From WTJD01 sp964225175 (GTDB taxonomy: Bacteria; Pseudomonadota; Gammaproteobacteria; Xanthomonadales; SZUA-36), in assembly GCA_964225175.1 (NCBI GenBank), contig CAXQNK010000105.1:33725-97724 (forward strand): DNA of 64,000 bases. The letters are read 5' to 3'. The notes below the pieces were generated by a model that made no database searches, was not told the DNA's origin, and worked only from the letters and a program-made list of their open reading frames with translations. The first letter of the stretch is position 1; each line of letters opens with the position of its first letter. This document shows, one piece after another, positions 1 to 7,712 of this stretch. Both the position numbers and the translations under genes were made by a program.

Positions 1-687
1 TAGCGAGAAGCCCATCAGGGCGCCGATGTGAAACAGCGGCATGACCGCGTAGCTGACCATGTTTCGATCGAGTTGAAGATTTATCGCCTCGTTGATGACG
101 GCCGCAAGGACATTCCCGTGGGTCAGGATGACGCCTTTTGGCGACCCGGTGGTGCCGGAGGAATACATCAGCATGGCTTGGTCGTCTGGCAAACGCGTTG
201 CTTCGACAACCACCGGGTCACTCTGGTCTATCAGTTGTTCCAGATCGCTCGGGCCGCCAAGCCCATCGGTGCCAATCCACCGGGTCTCGGGCAGGTCTGC
301 ACTCAAAGCGCTCACCAGCTCAGAAAACGCCGAATCAGCGATCATGAGACTGGGTTGCGCATCCGCGAGAATGAATCCCAACTCTTCTGCAGTTAAGCGA
401 AAATTAAGGGCCAGGTGGACAGCACCAATGCGCCAGCTCGCAAAAATGATATCCAGAACATCGCTGCTGTTCAGGCCGATCAGGCCGATCCGGTCTCCGG
501 GCCGGACACCCAGCTTGAGTAGGGCACCGGCAACACGGCCGACCCGGTCGTCCATCCTGGCATAGGTGTGCCGTCGCCCGCTGGCGAGGTCGATCGTGGC
601 GATTTTTTCCGGATGCGTTCGGGCGTGGTGCGCGACCCAGTCAGTGATAAATTGTTCCATGTTCCGGCTCTTGATGGCTAAGCTCAT
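1..687 (-). CDS. AMP-dependent acyl-CoA synthetase/ligase (N-terminal part, cut by window edge)
   Basis: Activates a carboxylic acid as acyl-AMP and then acyl-CoA, in the cytoplasm. The minus-strand frame is open from 687 to the window edge (229 codons) and carries the AMP-binding P-loop YSSGTTGSPKGV at about residues 175-186, followed by the MPLFHIGAL stretch typical of the ANL superfamily. The C-terminal half, including the adenylation-domain hinge, lies outside the window, so the acyl substrate cannot be judged. Two starts are possible: ATG at 687, preceded by TAGGG, or ATG at 660 (MEQFITDW), which has a weaker ribosome site. No partner gene is visible. The family is certain; the specificity is unknown. 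Confidence 0.93.
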   Translation of the reverse strand, partial: MSLAIKSRNMEQFITDWVAHHARTHPEKIATIDLASGRRHTYARMDDRVGRVAGALLKLGVRPGDRIGLIGLNSSDVLDIIFASWRIGAVHLALNFRLTAEELGFILADAQPSLMIADSAFSELVSALSADLPETRWIGTDGLGGPSDLEQLIDQSDPVVVEATRLPDDQAMLMYSSGTTGSPKGVILTHGNVLAAVINEAINLQLDRNMVSYAVMPLFHIGALMGFSL

Positions 688-796
688 TGAAAACCCTAGC
701 CAAGCTAAAGGCCTTACTCAAGGGGAAGGGATCGTTTTTTGGGATTTTCCCGCCCTGGCGTCGGTCGGTCCGGGGGCCAGCGGATCGCGAGCAAAT

Positions 797-818
797 AAGC
801 GCCCTTCGGGTGCTTTTT
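797..818. terminator. Hairpin terminator between the acyl-CoA synthetase and the 870-1148 ORF
   Basis: AAGCGCCC (797-804) pairs with GGGTGCTT (808-815), with one G-T pair and a three-base loop, and TTT continues the run on the plus strand. It lies 52 bases beyond the stop of the minus-strand ORF ending at 870, whose transcript would also read the hairpin followed by a weaker ATTT. The rest of 688-869 shows nothing else. Confidence 0.4.
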
Positions 819-869
819 GATGCTTCGGTTTGAATCGCTCGATTTTACTCGTAGCCAACCCAATTGGGG

Positions 870-1148
870 TCAGCCCAGTCGTGTCATCCGGTAGCTCTGA
901 ATCCGGGTTTCCTCACCTTCAAGGAAGGCGATGGTTTCTGCAGACCACATCGCGCCGCTGCCGCTGACCTCGACACGCACTGATGAGCGCGCAACACCGG
1001 CTGGGTTTTCCCCACTTGAGCATGGCAGGTAGCAATTGTAGACCTCCGTTTCAGGCAGGTACTCCGCAACCATTTCCAAGACTTCGTCGGTAAATGAGAA
1101 ATTGCTCTCAAGAAAAAATCCCTGGCCGGGCGTGTGCTGCATCACCAC
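870..1148 (-). CDS. Small hypothetical protein
   Basis: I do not recognise this 92-residue ORF. It is acidic, has no signal peptide or membrane segment, and contains two closely spaced Cys residues (NCYLPC). GTG 1148, GTG 1145 and ATG 1142 are alternative starts behind a purine-rich GGCGGGCAGG. It sits alone between the acyl-CoA synthetase and a divergent lipoprotein gene, with a plausible terminator downstream at 797-818. The 240 bases upstream (1149-1389) hold no convincing gene. It could be a real orphan or a chance ORF; codon use looks plausible but is not decisive. Confidence 0.4.
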   Translation of the reverse strand: MVMQHTPGQGFFLESNFSFTDEVLEMVAEYLPETEVYNCYLPCSSGENPAGVARSSVRVEVSGSGAMWSAETIAFLEGEETRIQSYRMTRLG

Positions 1149-1389
1149 CTGCCCGCCTGCGATCCGCCAATGATCCGGCTCATGTCAACGCCTCGCGCAG
1201 CACATCGGACGCTCGCATGGCGTTCCGGATCTGATCGGGGCCCTAACGCTCGGGGTTCTGATTCAGAGATCATGTTTGCGCGGAAAGAGCGGGGGGTCGG
1301 CGACTGTTTCAAAGCAAGCAGGGGCATTAATTCTGCAAGCTGGTATGCTGACTCCATTTTCGTGGCCGAGATAAACGGAACCCTCCCAC

Positions 1390-1848
1390 ATGACTGAAGT
1401 GTTGCGACTTTGCGTTGTGCTCGTGATATTCAACCTGGGCATTGGCGGCTGTGCCAGCCTGGGCCCGAACTACGAGTCCCCCACGGTGACCCTGAGTTCT
1501 TTCAGGGTCCTTCCCGCGGAAGGCATGGTGCCTGAATTTGAAATCGGACTTCGCATCCTCAATCCAAACGCGGCGGCATTGGAGCTGCAGGGCATTGTTT
1601 ACACCATATCGGTGCAGGGCTTTGAACTGGTCAAGGGCGTGGGGCGAGACTTTCCCCTGATCGATGGGTACAGCGAAGAGGAGATTACGCTCTCCGCCAG
1701 TGCCAACCTTCTCACGGGTATCCGTTTTTTTGGCGACATGATGAAAAACCAGCAGCAGTCGCTGACCTATGATTTTGAGGCACGCCTTGATGTCGGAGGT
1801 CTGTTCTCAATTGTAGAGGTGAGGGAAAGCGGCAGCATCGATCTCTGA
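1390..1848 (+). CDS. LEA type 2 (LEA14/WHy-like) lipoprotein
   Basis: A 152-residue exported protein with a lipobox (GIGGC, lipidated Cys21), so it is expected to be anchored in the outer or inner membrane. Residues 30-150 alternate beta strands with the LEA14-like signature LRILNPNAAALELQGIVYTISVQGFELVKG, here cited only by its pattern of N-P-N followed by a hydrophobic strand. Proteins of this family in proteobacteria are small beta-sandwich lipoproteins linked loosely to desiccation or stress tolerance; their partners are unknown. The molybdopterin oxidoreductase starts 34 bases downstream on the same strand, so co-transcription is possible. The family call is good and the role is not known. 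Confidence 0.8.
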   Translation: MTEVLRLCVVLVIFNLGIGGCASLGPNYESPTVTLSSFRVLPAEGMVPEFEIGLRILNPNAAALELQGIVYTISVQGFELVKGVGRDFPLIDGYSEEEITLSASANLLTGIRFFGDMMKNQQQSLTYDFEARLDVGGLFSIVEVRESGSIDL

Positions 1849-1882
1849 ACGTGCGCCCGGAAGTTGCGGGATTGGAGAAATA

Positions 1883-4027
1883 ATGACCAAAGACAACCAG
1901 CCCGGCTCTGTGCACTATCGAGCCTGCCATCTTTGCGAGGCCATCTGCGGCGTAGCCATCACAGTCGAGGAGGGTCGGGTCACATCTGTCAAAGGGGACG
2001 CCGATGACCCATTCAGTCGCGGCCATGTCTGCCCCAAGGCGGTCACGCTGAAAGATGTCCACGAGGACCCGGATCGACTGCGCCAACCTATGATCAGATC
2101 GGGGAAGCAATGGCGGGAGTGCGGCTGGGAAGAGGCTTATGCGGCTGTCGCAGAGGGCCTCGCTGAAGTCATCGAAAAGCAAGGCCCCGATGCGGTAGCC
2201 ATCTACCTGGGCAACCCAACCGTTCATAACTGGGGCATGATGACCCACAGCGTCAATTTTCACGGCCTCATCAGAACGCGCAACCGGTATTCCGCGACAT
2301 CGGTTGATCAGTTGCCGCATCAGCTGATTTGCCACTGGATGTACGGTCATCAACTCATGGTCCCGGTTCCTGACGTGGACCGCAGCCAGTTTTTTCTGAT
2401 CATTGGCGGCAACCCGATGGCGTCCAATGGTAGCCTGATGACGGTGCCGGATTTCAGGGGGCGGATGAAAGCGCTGCGGGCTCGAGGAGGGCGCCTGGTA
2501 GTCGTGGACCCGCGCCGTACCGAGACAGCCGAGATTGCTGATGATCATGTTTTTATCCGGCCCGGCACAGACGCCTGGTTTCTGCTGGCCCTGCTGAATG
2601 TCATCATTACCGAGCATCTTGATGACCTCTCAGCCTATGAAGATTTTCTCGGGAACTGGCACCAGGTGGGACCAGCGATAGCGGGTTTTACTCCGGAGCG
2701 TGCTGAAGAAATATGCCGGGTCCCGTCCCAGACCATTCGTGAGATCGCCCGCGCTCTGGCTGACGCGGACGGGGCGGTGTGCTACGGACGAATGGGTGTG
2801 TCCGTGCAGCGTTTTGGCACTTTGTGTCAATGGGCCATCCAGTTGATCAATATCGCCACCGGCAACCTTGATCGCCCTGGTGGCAGCATGTTCACCTTGC
2901 CGGCTGTTGACACCGTGGGCGGACCCAACAGCCGTCCGGGGCATTTCAATCGGTGGCAAAGCCGCGTTCGGGGGCTTCCTGAGTTCTCCGGCGAGTTACC
3001 GGTTGCGGCGCTGGCCGAAGAAATTCTCACCCCGGGAGATGGCCAGGTACGTGCGCTGATCACCGGCGCGGGTAATCCGGTGTTGTCTACACCCAATGGC
3101 CAGCAGCTTGATGAAGCGCTGGAACAGCTGGACTTCATGGTGTCCGTGGATTTTTATCTCAACGAGACCACGCGGCATGCGCGGGTCATCCTGCCGCCGA
3201 GCTCTCCCCTGGAGCGCGACCATTTCGATCTGGTGTTTAACGTCTTCGCGGTTCGAAACGTGGCACGCTACAGCCCCGCGACCTTGCCCAAAGCCCAGGG
3301 TGCACGTCACGACTGGGAAATTCTGACGGCGCTTGGCGAGCGCCTTGCCCAGAGATTGGGGGTGGCACCCAAGCCCAGTATTCCGCCCACAGCGCTGCTG
3401 CAGATGGGGCTGCGCGCTGGCCCCTACGGACGATCTGAAGAGCGGCCGGATGGGCTCGATTTCGAATCTCTGGCGCAACAGGTTCATGGTGTTGACCTCG
3501 GGCCGCTGCAGCCCTGCCTGCCAGGCCGCTTGCAGCGCGAGGACAGGATGATTGACTGCGCGCCCGAGCGGGTTCTGGCAGACCTAGAGCGTCTTGCTGC
3601 CGAGCCGGAGCCCTCATCGATTTCCGATGAGCAGTTGCTGATGATTGGCAGAAGGCATGTGCGAAGCAACAATTCCTGGGGACATAACTATCGCAGGCTC
3701 GTCAAGGGCAAGCCGCGCCACCAGTTGCAAATGCATCCGACCGATGCGCAGGCCCGTCAATTGACGGACGGTCAGCTCGTTCGGCTGCGTTCGCGTGTGG
3801 GTGAAGTGACGGTCGATCTGCAGCTGACAGACGCCATGATGCCGGGCGTGGTGAGCTTGCCCCACGGTTGGGGCCATGACCGCAAAGGCGTGCGGTTGCG
3901 CGTGGCGTCAGAGCGTCCCGGCGTAAGCATGAATGATCTGACCGATGAGTCGGCTCTCGACGTGGTGTCTGGGAACGCCGTGTTAAATGGCGTTCCAGTG
4001 ACCGTGTATGCCGCCGAATCCAGTTAG
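1883..4027 (+). CDS. Molybdopterin-dependent oxidoreductase, formate dehydrogenase/nitrate reductase-like
   Basis: A 714-residue enzyme of the Mo/W-bisMGD family. Cys15, Cys18, Cys22 and Cys50 form the N-terminal [4Fe-4S] motif (C-x2-C-x3-C-x27-C). The middle holds molybdopterin-binding stretches such as GNPMASNGSL and VVDPRRTETA, and the last ~115 residues form the molydopterin dinucleotide-binding domain with GRRHVRSNNSW and LPHGWGH. There is no Tat signal, so it is likely cytoplasmic. GGAGAAATA precedes the ATG. No electron-transfer subunit, chaperone or cofactor gene is nearby, which fits the stand-alone FdhF-like proteins often annotated only as molybdopterin oxidoreductase. The substrate is unknown. 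Confidence 0.88.
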   Translation: MTKDNQPGSVHYRACHLCEAICGVAITVEEGRVTSVKGDADDPFSRGHVCPKAVTLKDVHEDPDRLRQPMIRSGKQWRECGWEEAYAAVAEGLAEVIEKQGPDAVAIYLGNPTVHNWGMMTHSVNFHGLIRTRNRYSATSVDQLPHQLICHWMYGHQLMVPVPDVDRSQFFLIIGGNPMASNGSLMTVPDFRGRMKALRARGGRLVVVDPRRTETAEIADDHVFIRPGTDAWFLLALLNVIITEHLDDLSAYEDFLGNWHQVGPAIAGFTPERAEEICRVPSQTIREIARALADADGAVCYGRMGVSVQRFGTLCQWAIQLINIATGNLDRPGGSMFTLPAVDTVGGPNSRPGHFNRWQSRVRGLPEFSGELPVAALAEEILTPGDGQVRALITGAGNPVLSTPNGQQLDEALEQLDFMVSVDFYLNETTRHARVILPPSSPLERDHFDLVFNVFAVRNVARYSPATLPKAQGARHDWEILTALGERLAQRLGVAPKPSIPPTALLQMGLRAGPYGRSEERPDGLDFESLAQQVHGVDLGPLQPCLPGRLQREDRMIDCAPERVLADLERLAAEPEPSSISDEQLLMIGRRHVRSNNSWGHNYRRLVKGKPRHQLQMHPTDAQARQLTDGQLVRLRSRVGEVTVDLQLTDAMMPGVVSLPHGWGHDRKGVRLRVASERPGVSMNDLTDESALDVVSGNAVLNGVPVTVYAAESS

Positions 4028-4029
4028 GA

Positions 4030-4593
4030 TCAAGTCGCTTGGTTCGTGCCGGGAAAACGCCGGCATTGCGGGTGGGGGTCGACCTGAAGCACATTGCACA
4101 TTGAGGCTACCGTCCGGTACCACCCGACCAGGATGATGAATTCTACGAGCTGCTCATCACTGTAACGGGCCCTCAGCTGTGCCCATGAGTCATCAGACAG
4201 TTGCGCGGATTCTGATAGCTCGTCAATCATGTCGATCAGCTGCGCATCCGATTCTGACCAGGCTTCCCGGATGCATCCCTGCATGATGGTGGCGTCCACC
4301 TGATCTTGCGTGAGCCCGGCGGCTTCGGCGAACACGGTTGCGTGAAGTCCCCACTCATGTTCGGCACCCAACATGCCCGTGACGCGGTGAACAACAATTT
4401 CCCTGTCGCGTAGGGGGAGCAGACCATGCCCCAATAGTCCGGCGCCGAGGATACCCGCGCGCGTAGCCAGGTCGGGGTGGATGTGAAAAGCCTCGAAAAT
4501 CTCCGGGGTCTCGATGTCGGTTTGGCCTTTCCATCGGGCAATGTTTTTCGCCACGTCCGGCGAATAAGGTGGTTTCGGGGGCTTTAGTCGCAT
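4030..4593 (-). CDS. Carboxymuconolactone decarboxylase (CMD/AhpD-like) family protein
   Basis: An all-helical protein of 187 residues from the ATG at 4593, chosen because AAGGAG lies 8-9 bases upstream; a GTG at 4626 would add 11 residues but lacks such a site. The central block RDREIVVHRVTGMLGAEHEW with the following GLHATVFAEAAGL matches the CMD fold, where many members are annotated as decarboxylases without proof. The AhpD CxxC redox pair is absent, so a peroxidase role is unlikely. It converges on the molybdopterin oxidoreductase with a two-base gap. Confidence 0.82.
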   Translation of the reverse strand: MRLKPPKPPYSPDVAKNIARWKGQTDIETPEIFEAFHIHPDLATRAGILGAGLLGHGLLPLRDREIVVHRVTGMLGAEHEWGLHATVFAEAAGLTQDQVDATIMQGCIREAWSESDAQLIDMIDELSESAQLSDDSWAQLRARYSDEQLVEFIILVGWYRTVASMCNVLQVDPHPQCRRFPGTNQAT

Positions 4594-4648
4594 TGCGGCG
4601 GACTCCTTGCGGATGTGTGTGGTCACAGGTGTTCAGGCATGAAAAAAA

Positions 4649-4654
4649 TTATAA
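4649..4654 (-). promoter_or_regulatory. Possible -10 box for the CMD-family gene
   Basis: The minus strand reads TATAAT here, about 56 bases upstream of the ATG at 4593, followed by a T-rich stretch. No good -35 hexamer is seen at the normal spacing, so this is a weak call. Confidence 0.3.
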
Positions 4655-4706
4655 ACCAGCCCGAATGATTCCGAGCAGGCAAGAGCAGGTGGCTAAAAAG
4701 TCAGGT

Positions 4707-4734
4707 AAAAGCCAGTCGCTCCCGGCTGGCTTTT
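4707..4734. terminator. Bidirectional Rho-independent terminator
   Basis: AAAAGCCAG (4707-4715) and CTGGCTTTT (4726-4734) form a perfect 9-bp stem with a 10-base loop; either strand ends in a T run. It would stop transcription leaving the metallo-beta-lactamase gene (stop at 5026) before the promoter of the CMD gene. Confidence 0.7.
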
Positions 4735-5025
4735 CTGGTGGGCTGGTCAGCCTTTGAGGGATTCTGTCTTGTGGGTGGCGATGTATTGAACATCTGCCGA
4801 ACAGTCCATGCGAGCCCCGCACTCGTCCTGGAATTGCTGTCTTCAGAACCGGCTCTGGACTCGCTGCGAAAGCGATTGACAAACACCTGGCGTTGCCTTT
4901 TGGGGAGGGAGATGAATGGGTGTCAGTGCCGAATTGATTCCGCAGCGCGTCCCATCGTGAGCGAGGGTGCTTACAGAAGTCTCCGAGGCCGGAAGTCCGG
5001 CTCGATCTCATTCAACGCCTCAGCA
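4735..5025. other. Gene-free stretch
   Basis: About 290 bases between the terminator and the stop of the hydrolase gene. Open frames here have no protein-like composition on either strand, and no RNA structure or repeat was recognised. Confidence 0.5.
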
Positions 5026-6102
5026 CTACATACCTTTGCGGGTTTGAATGATTTCTGTAGAGTTGGCGGGCAGGCTGAACGACACCCCGTCGTAGCCCAC
5101 CGTGTACTCGGGGAAAATGTCGCCCGCACCATTCAGCCACAGTGCTTCTTGCCCCGGCACCATGATTGGCGGTACCACGTGGTAATACAGCAGGTGACCG
5201 ACTCTGGCGTCGCGCGCTGTTTCTGCGGCCTCCCGTGGGCTGGCGTGATAGTCGGGGACGTCAAACATGACCTTGGCCAAAAGCTCGTTACCCAGGTTTT
5301 TGGCCGTGTCTTCCATCATGCCGATGAGTTCAGGCGAAAGCGCCTCATGGACCAACAGGTCAATACCTTCTGCGAAGCGCCTGATGTTGTCGGATTGAGA
5401 GGTGTCGCCGCTAATCAGCATGGTTCGCCCCCCATAAGTGAAGCGATAGCCCACCGCGGGCGAGACGGGTGCGTGATCGACTCTCAACGCCTCGACTGTT
5501 AAGCCATTCTTGCTGAAGACGGTCGTGAGCGCGCCATCTGGCGGTGTCGTGAAAGGCAAGGCGGTTAAGCCGGCAGCCGAGAGTGGAGCGACAAAGTCTC
5601 CGTGATGATTGTGCCGATAGGTGAAGTCGGCGGTATAAGCGGCGTTAAAGCCGGCGATGACGTCTTCCACGCCCTCGGGGCCATACACAGTCAGGGGCGT
5701 GAGCTTATCTCCTGTGGTCCAACGTAAGGTAGCCAACTCACCAAGCCCGTCGATGTGATCAGAGTGAAAGTGTGTGAGAAACACGGCTTCTACACCACCG
5801 AGAGGGTAGCCCAGCCGCGCGAAATTACGGGGGCCATTGGCGCCGGCATCGACAAGGAATAATTGGTCTCCTGCTACCACCACCACGCAAGGGCCCGAGG
5901 CGCGGGGTGAGGGCATCGGGCCGCCCGCGCCGCAGAGTGCGACGTGCAGGCCATCTTCCAGAAGCTCTACTTGATTCGTACCCATTTGCTTGGGGAGGGC
6001 TGCCGCCATCAAGCGTTCGGCAATTGAAGCTCGCTGGGTGTAACCAACACCCAGCGCAATGGATATCGCCAGCGCAAGAACAACCATGTTGCGTGTTTTC
6101 AT
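5026..6102 (-). CDS. Exported metallo-beta-lactamase-fold hydrolase (RNase Z/arylsulfatase-like)
   Basis: A 358-residue protein with an N-terminal hydrophobic segment (residues 7-20) that acts as a signal peptide or anchor. Residues 55-330 form the MBL fold: metal motif HFHSDH at 111-116, a later SGDT strand, and a terminal HxV-type histidine near YYHVVPP. The GGPMPSPRASGPC start resembles RNase Z and arylsulfatase-type MBL proteins, but export argues against tRNA processing. GAGGA lies 12 bases before the ATG. A copy of the intergenic repeat (6178-6237) precedes it. Likely a periplasmic hydrolase of unknown ester or lactone substrate. Confidence 0.87.
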   Translation of the reverse strand: MKTRNMVVLALAISIALGVGYTQRASIAERLMAAALPKQMGTNQVELLEDGLHVALCGAGGPMPSPRASGPCVVVVAGDQLFLVDAGANGPRNFARLGYPLGGVEAVFLTHFHSDHIDGLGELATLRWTTGDKLTPLTVYGPEGVEDVIAGFNAAYTADFTYRHNHHGDFVAPLSAAGLTALPFTTPPDGALTTVFSKNGLTVEALRVDHAPVSPAVGYRFTYGGRTMLISGDTSQSDNIRRFAEGIDLLVHEALSPELIGMMEDTAKNLGNELLAKVMFDVPDYHASPREAAETARDARVGHLLYYHVVPPIMVPGQEALWLNGAGDIFPEYTVGYDGVSFSLPANSTEIIQTRKGM

Positions 6103-6177
6103 AATGAACGTCCTCGGCGCTTTTCAAGACGGTGCACAAGAGTCCAGGTATTGGCACCATCGATGCCGGAATTTAAT

Positions 6178-6237
6178 GGATAGGAAGCATAAACCACCTG
6201 CTTCGCAATTCAGCCCGACATCAGTGGCCCCGGAGCT
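6178..6237 (-). repeat. Intergenic repeat, copy A (truncated)
   Basis: First of three related copies. Read on the plus strand it begins GGATAGGAAGCATAAACCAC, followed after a variable 5-8 bases by AATTCAGCCCGACATCAGTG and GCCCCGGAG, then ends where the 3' end of the oxygenase gene begins (stop at 6236-6238). It therefore keeps only the half nearest the downstream hydrolase gene and lacks the distal GATCCGCCGGGCT block seen in copies B and C. Confidence 0.75.
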
Positions 6238-7312
6238 ATCTCCCTGCCACCAGACGCTTGAGGCTGCGCATGGGCCGGGTGACCTTCCAGGACGTGGAGT
6301 TTTCGAGTTCTTCGATTCGCGCCGCCAAACGCCTGACCTCCGCCTCCCGGCGCCCCAACATTTCCTGCAGGCCTTCCAGGTCGTCCGATTCGCTGTCTTC
6401 TTCCGGCACCGGGGGGGGCTTGCGCCCCTGTTGCTCCCTGGCGTGGTTCAGCTCGGTATTGAGCTGCATGATGTTACCGTACAGCCGCCGCAGATGCTGG
6501 TCACGCCGGGTCACCAGGTTGCGGATATGTTGCAGCCGCTCAGCACTCAGCACCATGCCGGCATGCATGTCCTCGGGGAGGTGCTCTTCGACGTAAATGG
6601 TGGAATGCGCCGGACCCAGCTCATCCTCGGGCCGCGTGTCAGTGTAGAAGTACAGCGCAAAGCTCTTGCGCGAGAGATGACGCTTGTCCTCCGGCAGTGC
6701 AATCACCGGAAAACCGTGCCAGGAGTATTCGTTGGTCTCGAAGATCACGGCGCGGTTGAAGGCCGGGGTGACGGTGATGATCTCGTCCTGCGAGGGCGGC
6801 AGGTAGGGGTCACGATGCAGCTGGATGGAGCCACCCCACTCGTCACGCCACTCCGGGGTGAGATACACGATGAGGTTGAGTCGACGGTGTTGGCGGGTGA
6901 TCGGATGCAGGTTGAAGTCCACGTGGGCGTCCAGGCTCTGGCCATGTCGGTTCTCGTGCGTTCCGCCACCGAAGTAATTCGGGTCGTATTCGAGGTCCGG
7001 CACGCCGGTGATGCGGGAAATCAGCATGCGGAAATCGTCGCTCTGCACCAGATCGTCCAACTCCCGCCAGTCGGGTCCGAGTTCGCGCACTTTCTCGTGC
7101 ACGCATTTGCCGCCCACCTCGCCGTTTTCGTTGATGGACAACTGCTCGTCGAACTCAGGGAAGGACTCGGCGAGCCGCGCCGCGAGATCGGTGCTGAAGA
7201 AGCCGTCGATACACACGTGTCGAAACGGCTGCGCAGCTGCGAAGCGCCTTGCAATCTCATCCGCCTGTTCCATGACTTGCTGGTTGATGTCCCTGTCCAG
7301 TGTTGCCTTCAT
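6236..7312 (-). CDS. 2OG-Fe(II) oxygenase with coiled-coil, glycosyltransferase-like C-terminal tail
   Basis: A 358-residue protein from the ATG at 7312, preceded by AGGTGA; a GTG at 7324 would add four residues. Residues 30-230 form a prolyl-4-hydroxylase-like dioxygenase domain: HVD at 130-132 and His199 (SWHG) bind iron, and RKS at 215-217 is placed to bind 2-oxoglutarate. Residues 265-340 are a charged coiled coil, and the end reads ENSTSWKVTRPMRSLKRL, a tail usually seen on surface-polysaccharide glycosyltransferases. It probably hydroxylates a sugar or peptide at the cell surface pathway. Copies A and B of the repeat flank it. Confidence 0.87.
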   Translation of the reverse strand: MKATLDRDINQQVMEQADEIARRFAAAQPFRHVCIDGFFSTDLAARLAESFPEFDEQLSINENGEVGGKCVHEKVRELGPDWRELDDLVQSDDFRMLISRITGVPDLEYDPNYFGGGTHENRHGQSLDAHVDFNLHPITRQHRRLNLIVYLTPEWRDEWGGSIQLHRDPYLPPSQDEIITVTPAFNRAVIFETNEYSWHGFPVIALPEDKRHLSRKSFALYFYTDTRPEDELGPAHSTIYVEEHLPEDMHAGMVLSAERLQHIRNLVTRRDQHLRRLYGNIMQLNTELNHAREQQGRKPPPVPEEDSESDDLEGLQEMLGRREAEVRRLAARIEELENSTSWKVTRPMRSLKRLVAGR

Positions 7313-7353
7313 CGCTGCGTTCACCTGGGTGCTCTATTTCCACTCGATGGTAC

Positions 7354-7475
7354 GGATAGGAAGTATAAACCACCTAGTTGGGACTGCAGCCCGCTGTCCG
7401 CGGCCCCGGGAAATCGCATAAGGTAACAAGGGCTGATCCGCCGGGCTGCTGGTCACCAGTTCGTCTCAGTATGCC
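7354..7475 (-). repeat. Intergenic repeat, copy B
   Basis: Begins with the same block as copies A and C (plus strand GGATAGGAAGTATAAACCAC) and keeps the distal GCTGATCCGCCGGGCT block. GCAGCCCG (7386-7393) and CGGGCTGC (7442-7449) form a perfect 8-bp inverted repeat, and CTGGT-C-ACCAG follows at about 7448-7460. It ends about 40 bases before the oxygenase start codon in the transcription direction. Confidence 0.78.
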
Positions 7476-7712
7476 TCCTCCGGGCCAAATTGGCCCCATG
7501 GCCGTGACGCAGCCGAATCCGGCCCAGGACTCGACGCCCCATTAGCTGGCCCCAAACAGACTCTTGCCGTGCTCAGCTTTCCGGTAGCGATTCGGTCAGC
7601 GCTCGATCTGCCGGAAGGAACGACGACCGGCGATGGCAGTTTCTGGTTCGGAGTGTTCGGAGATCGAACCGGACGGACTCGCAGATGTTTTGGGGGGCAC
7701 GAAATTTTTCTA
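7476..7712. other. Gene-free stretch between repeat B and the sulfatase gene
   Basis: About 237 bases with no supported ORF, terminator or RNA. A short plus-strand frame here runs into the sulfatase gene antisense and looks like a shadow. Confidence 0.5.

Noticed and set aside
1712..2617. Minus-strand ORF of 301 codons
   Set aside because: Antisense to the molybdopterin oxidoreductase; no domain seen and biased codon content typical of GC-rich shadows.
6059..7426. Long plus-strand ORF (455 codons)
   Set aside because: It lies opposite the 2OG oxygenase gene (and part of the hydrolase), whose domains are unambiguous; its translation has no protein-like motif.
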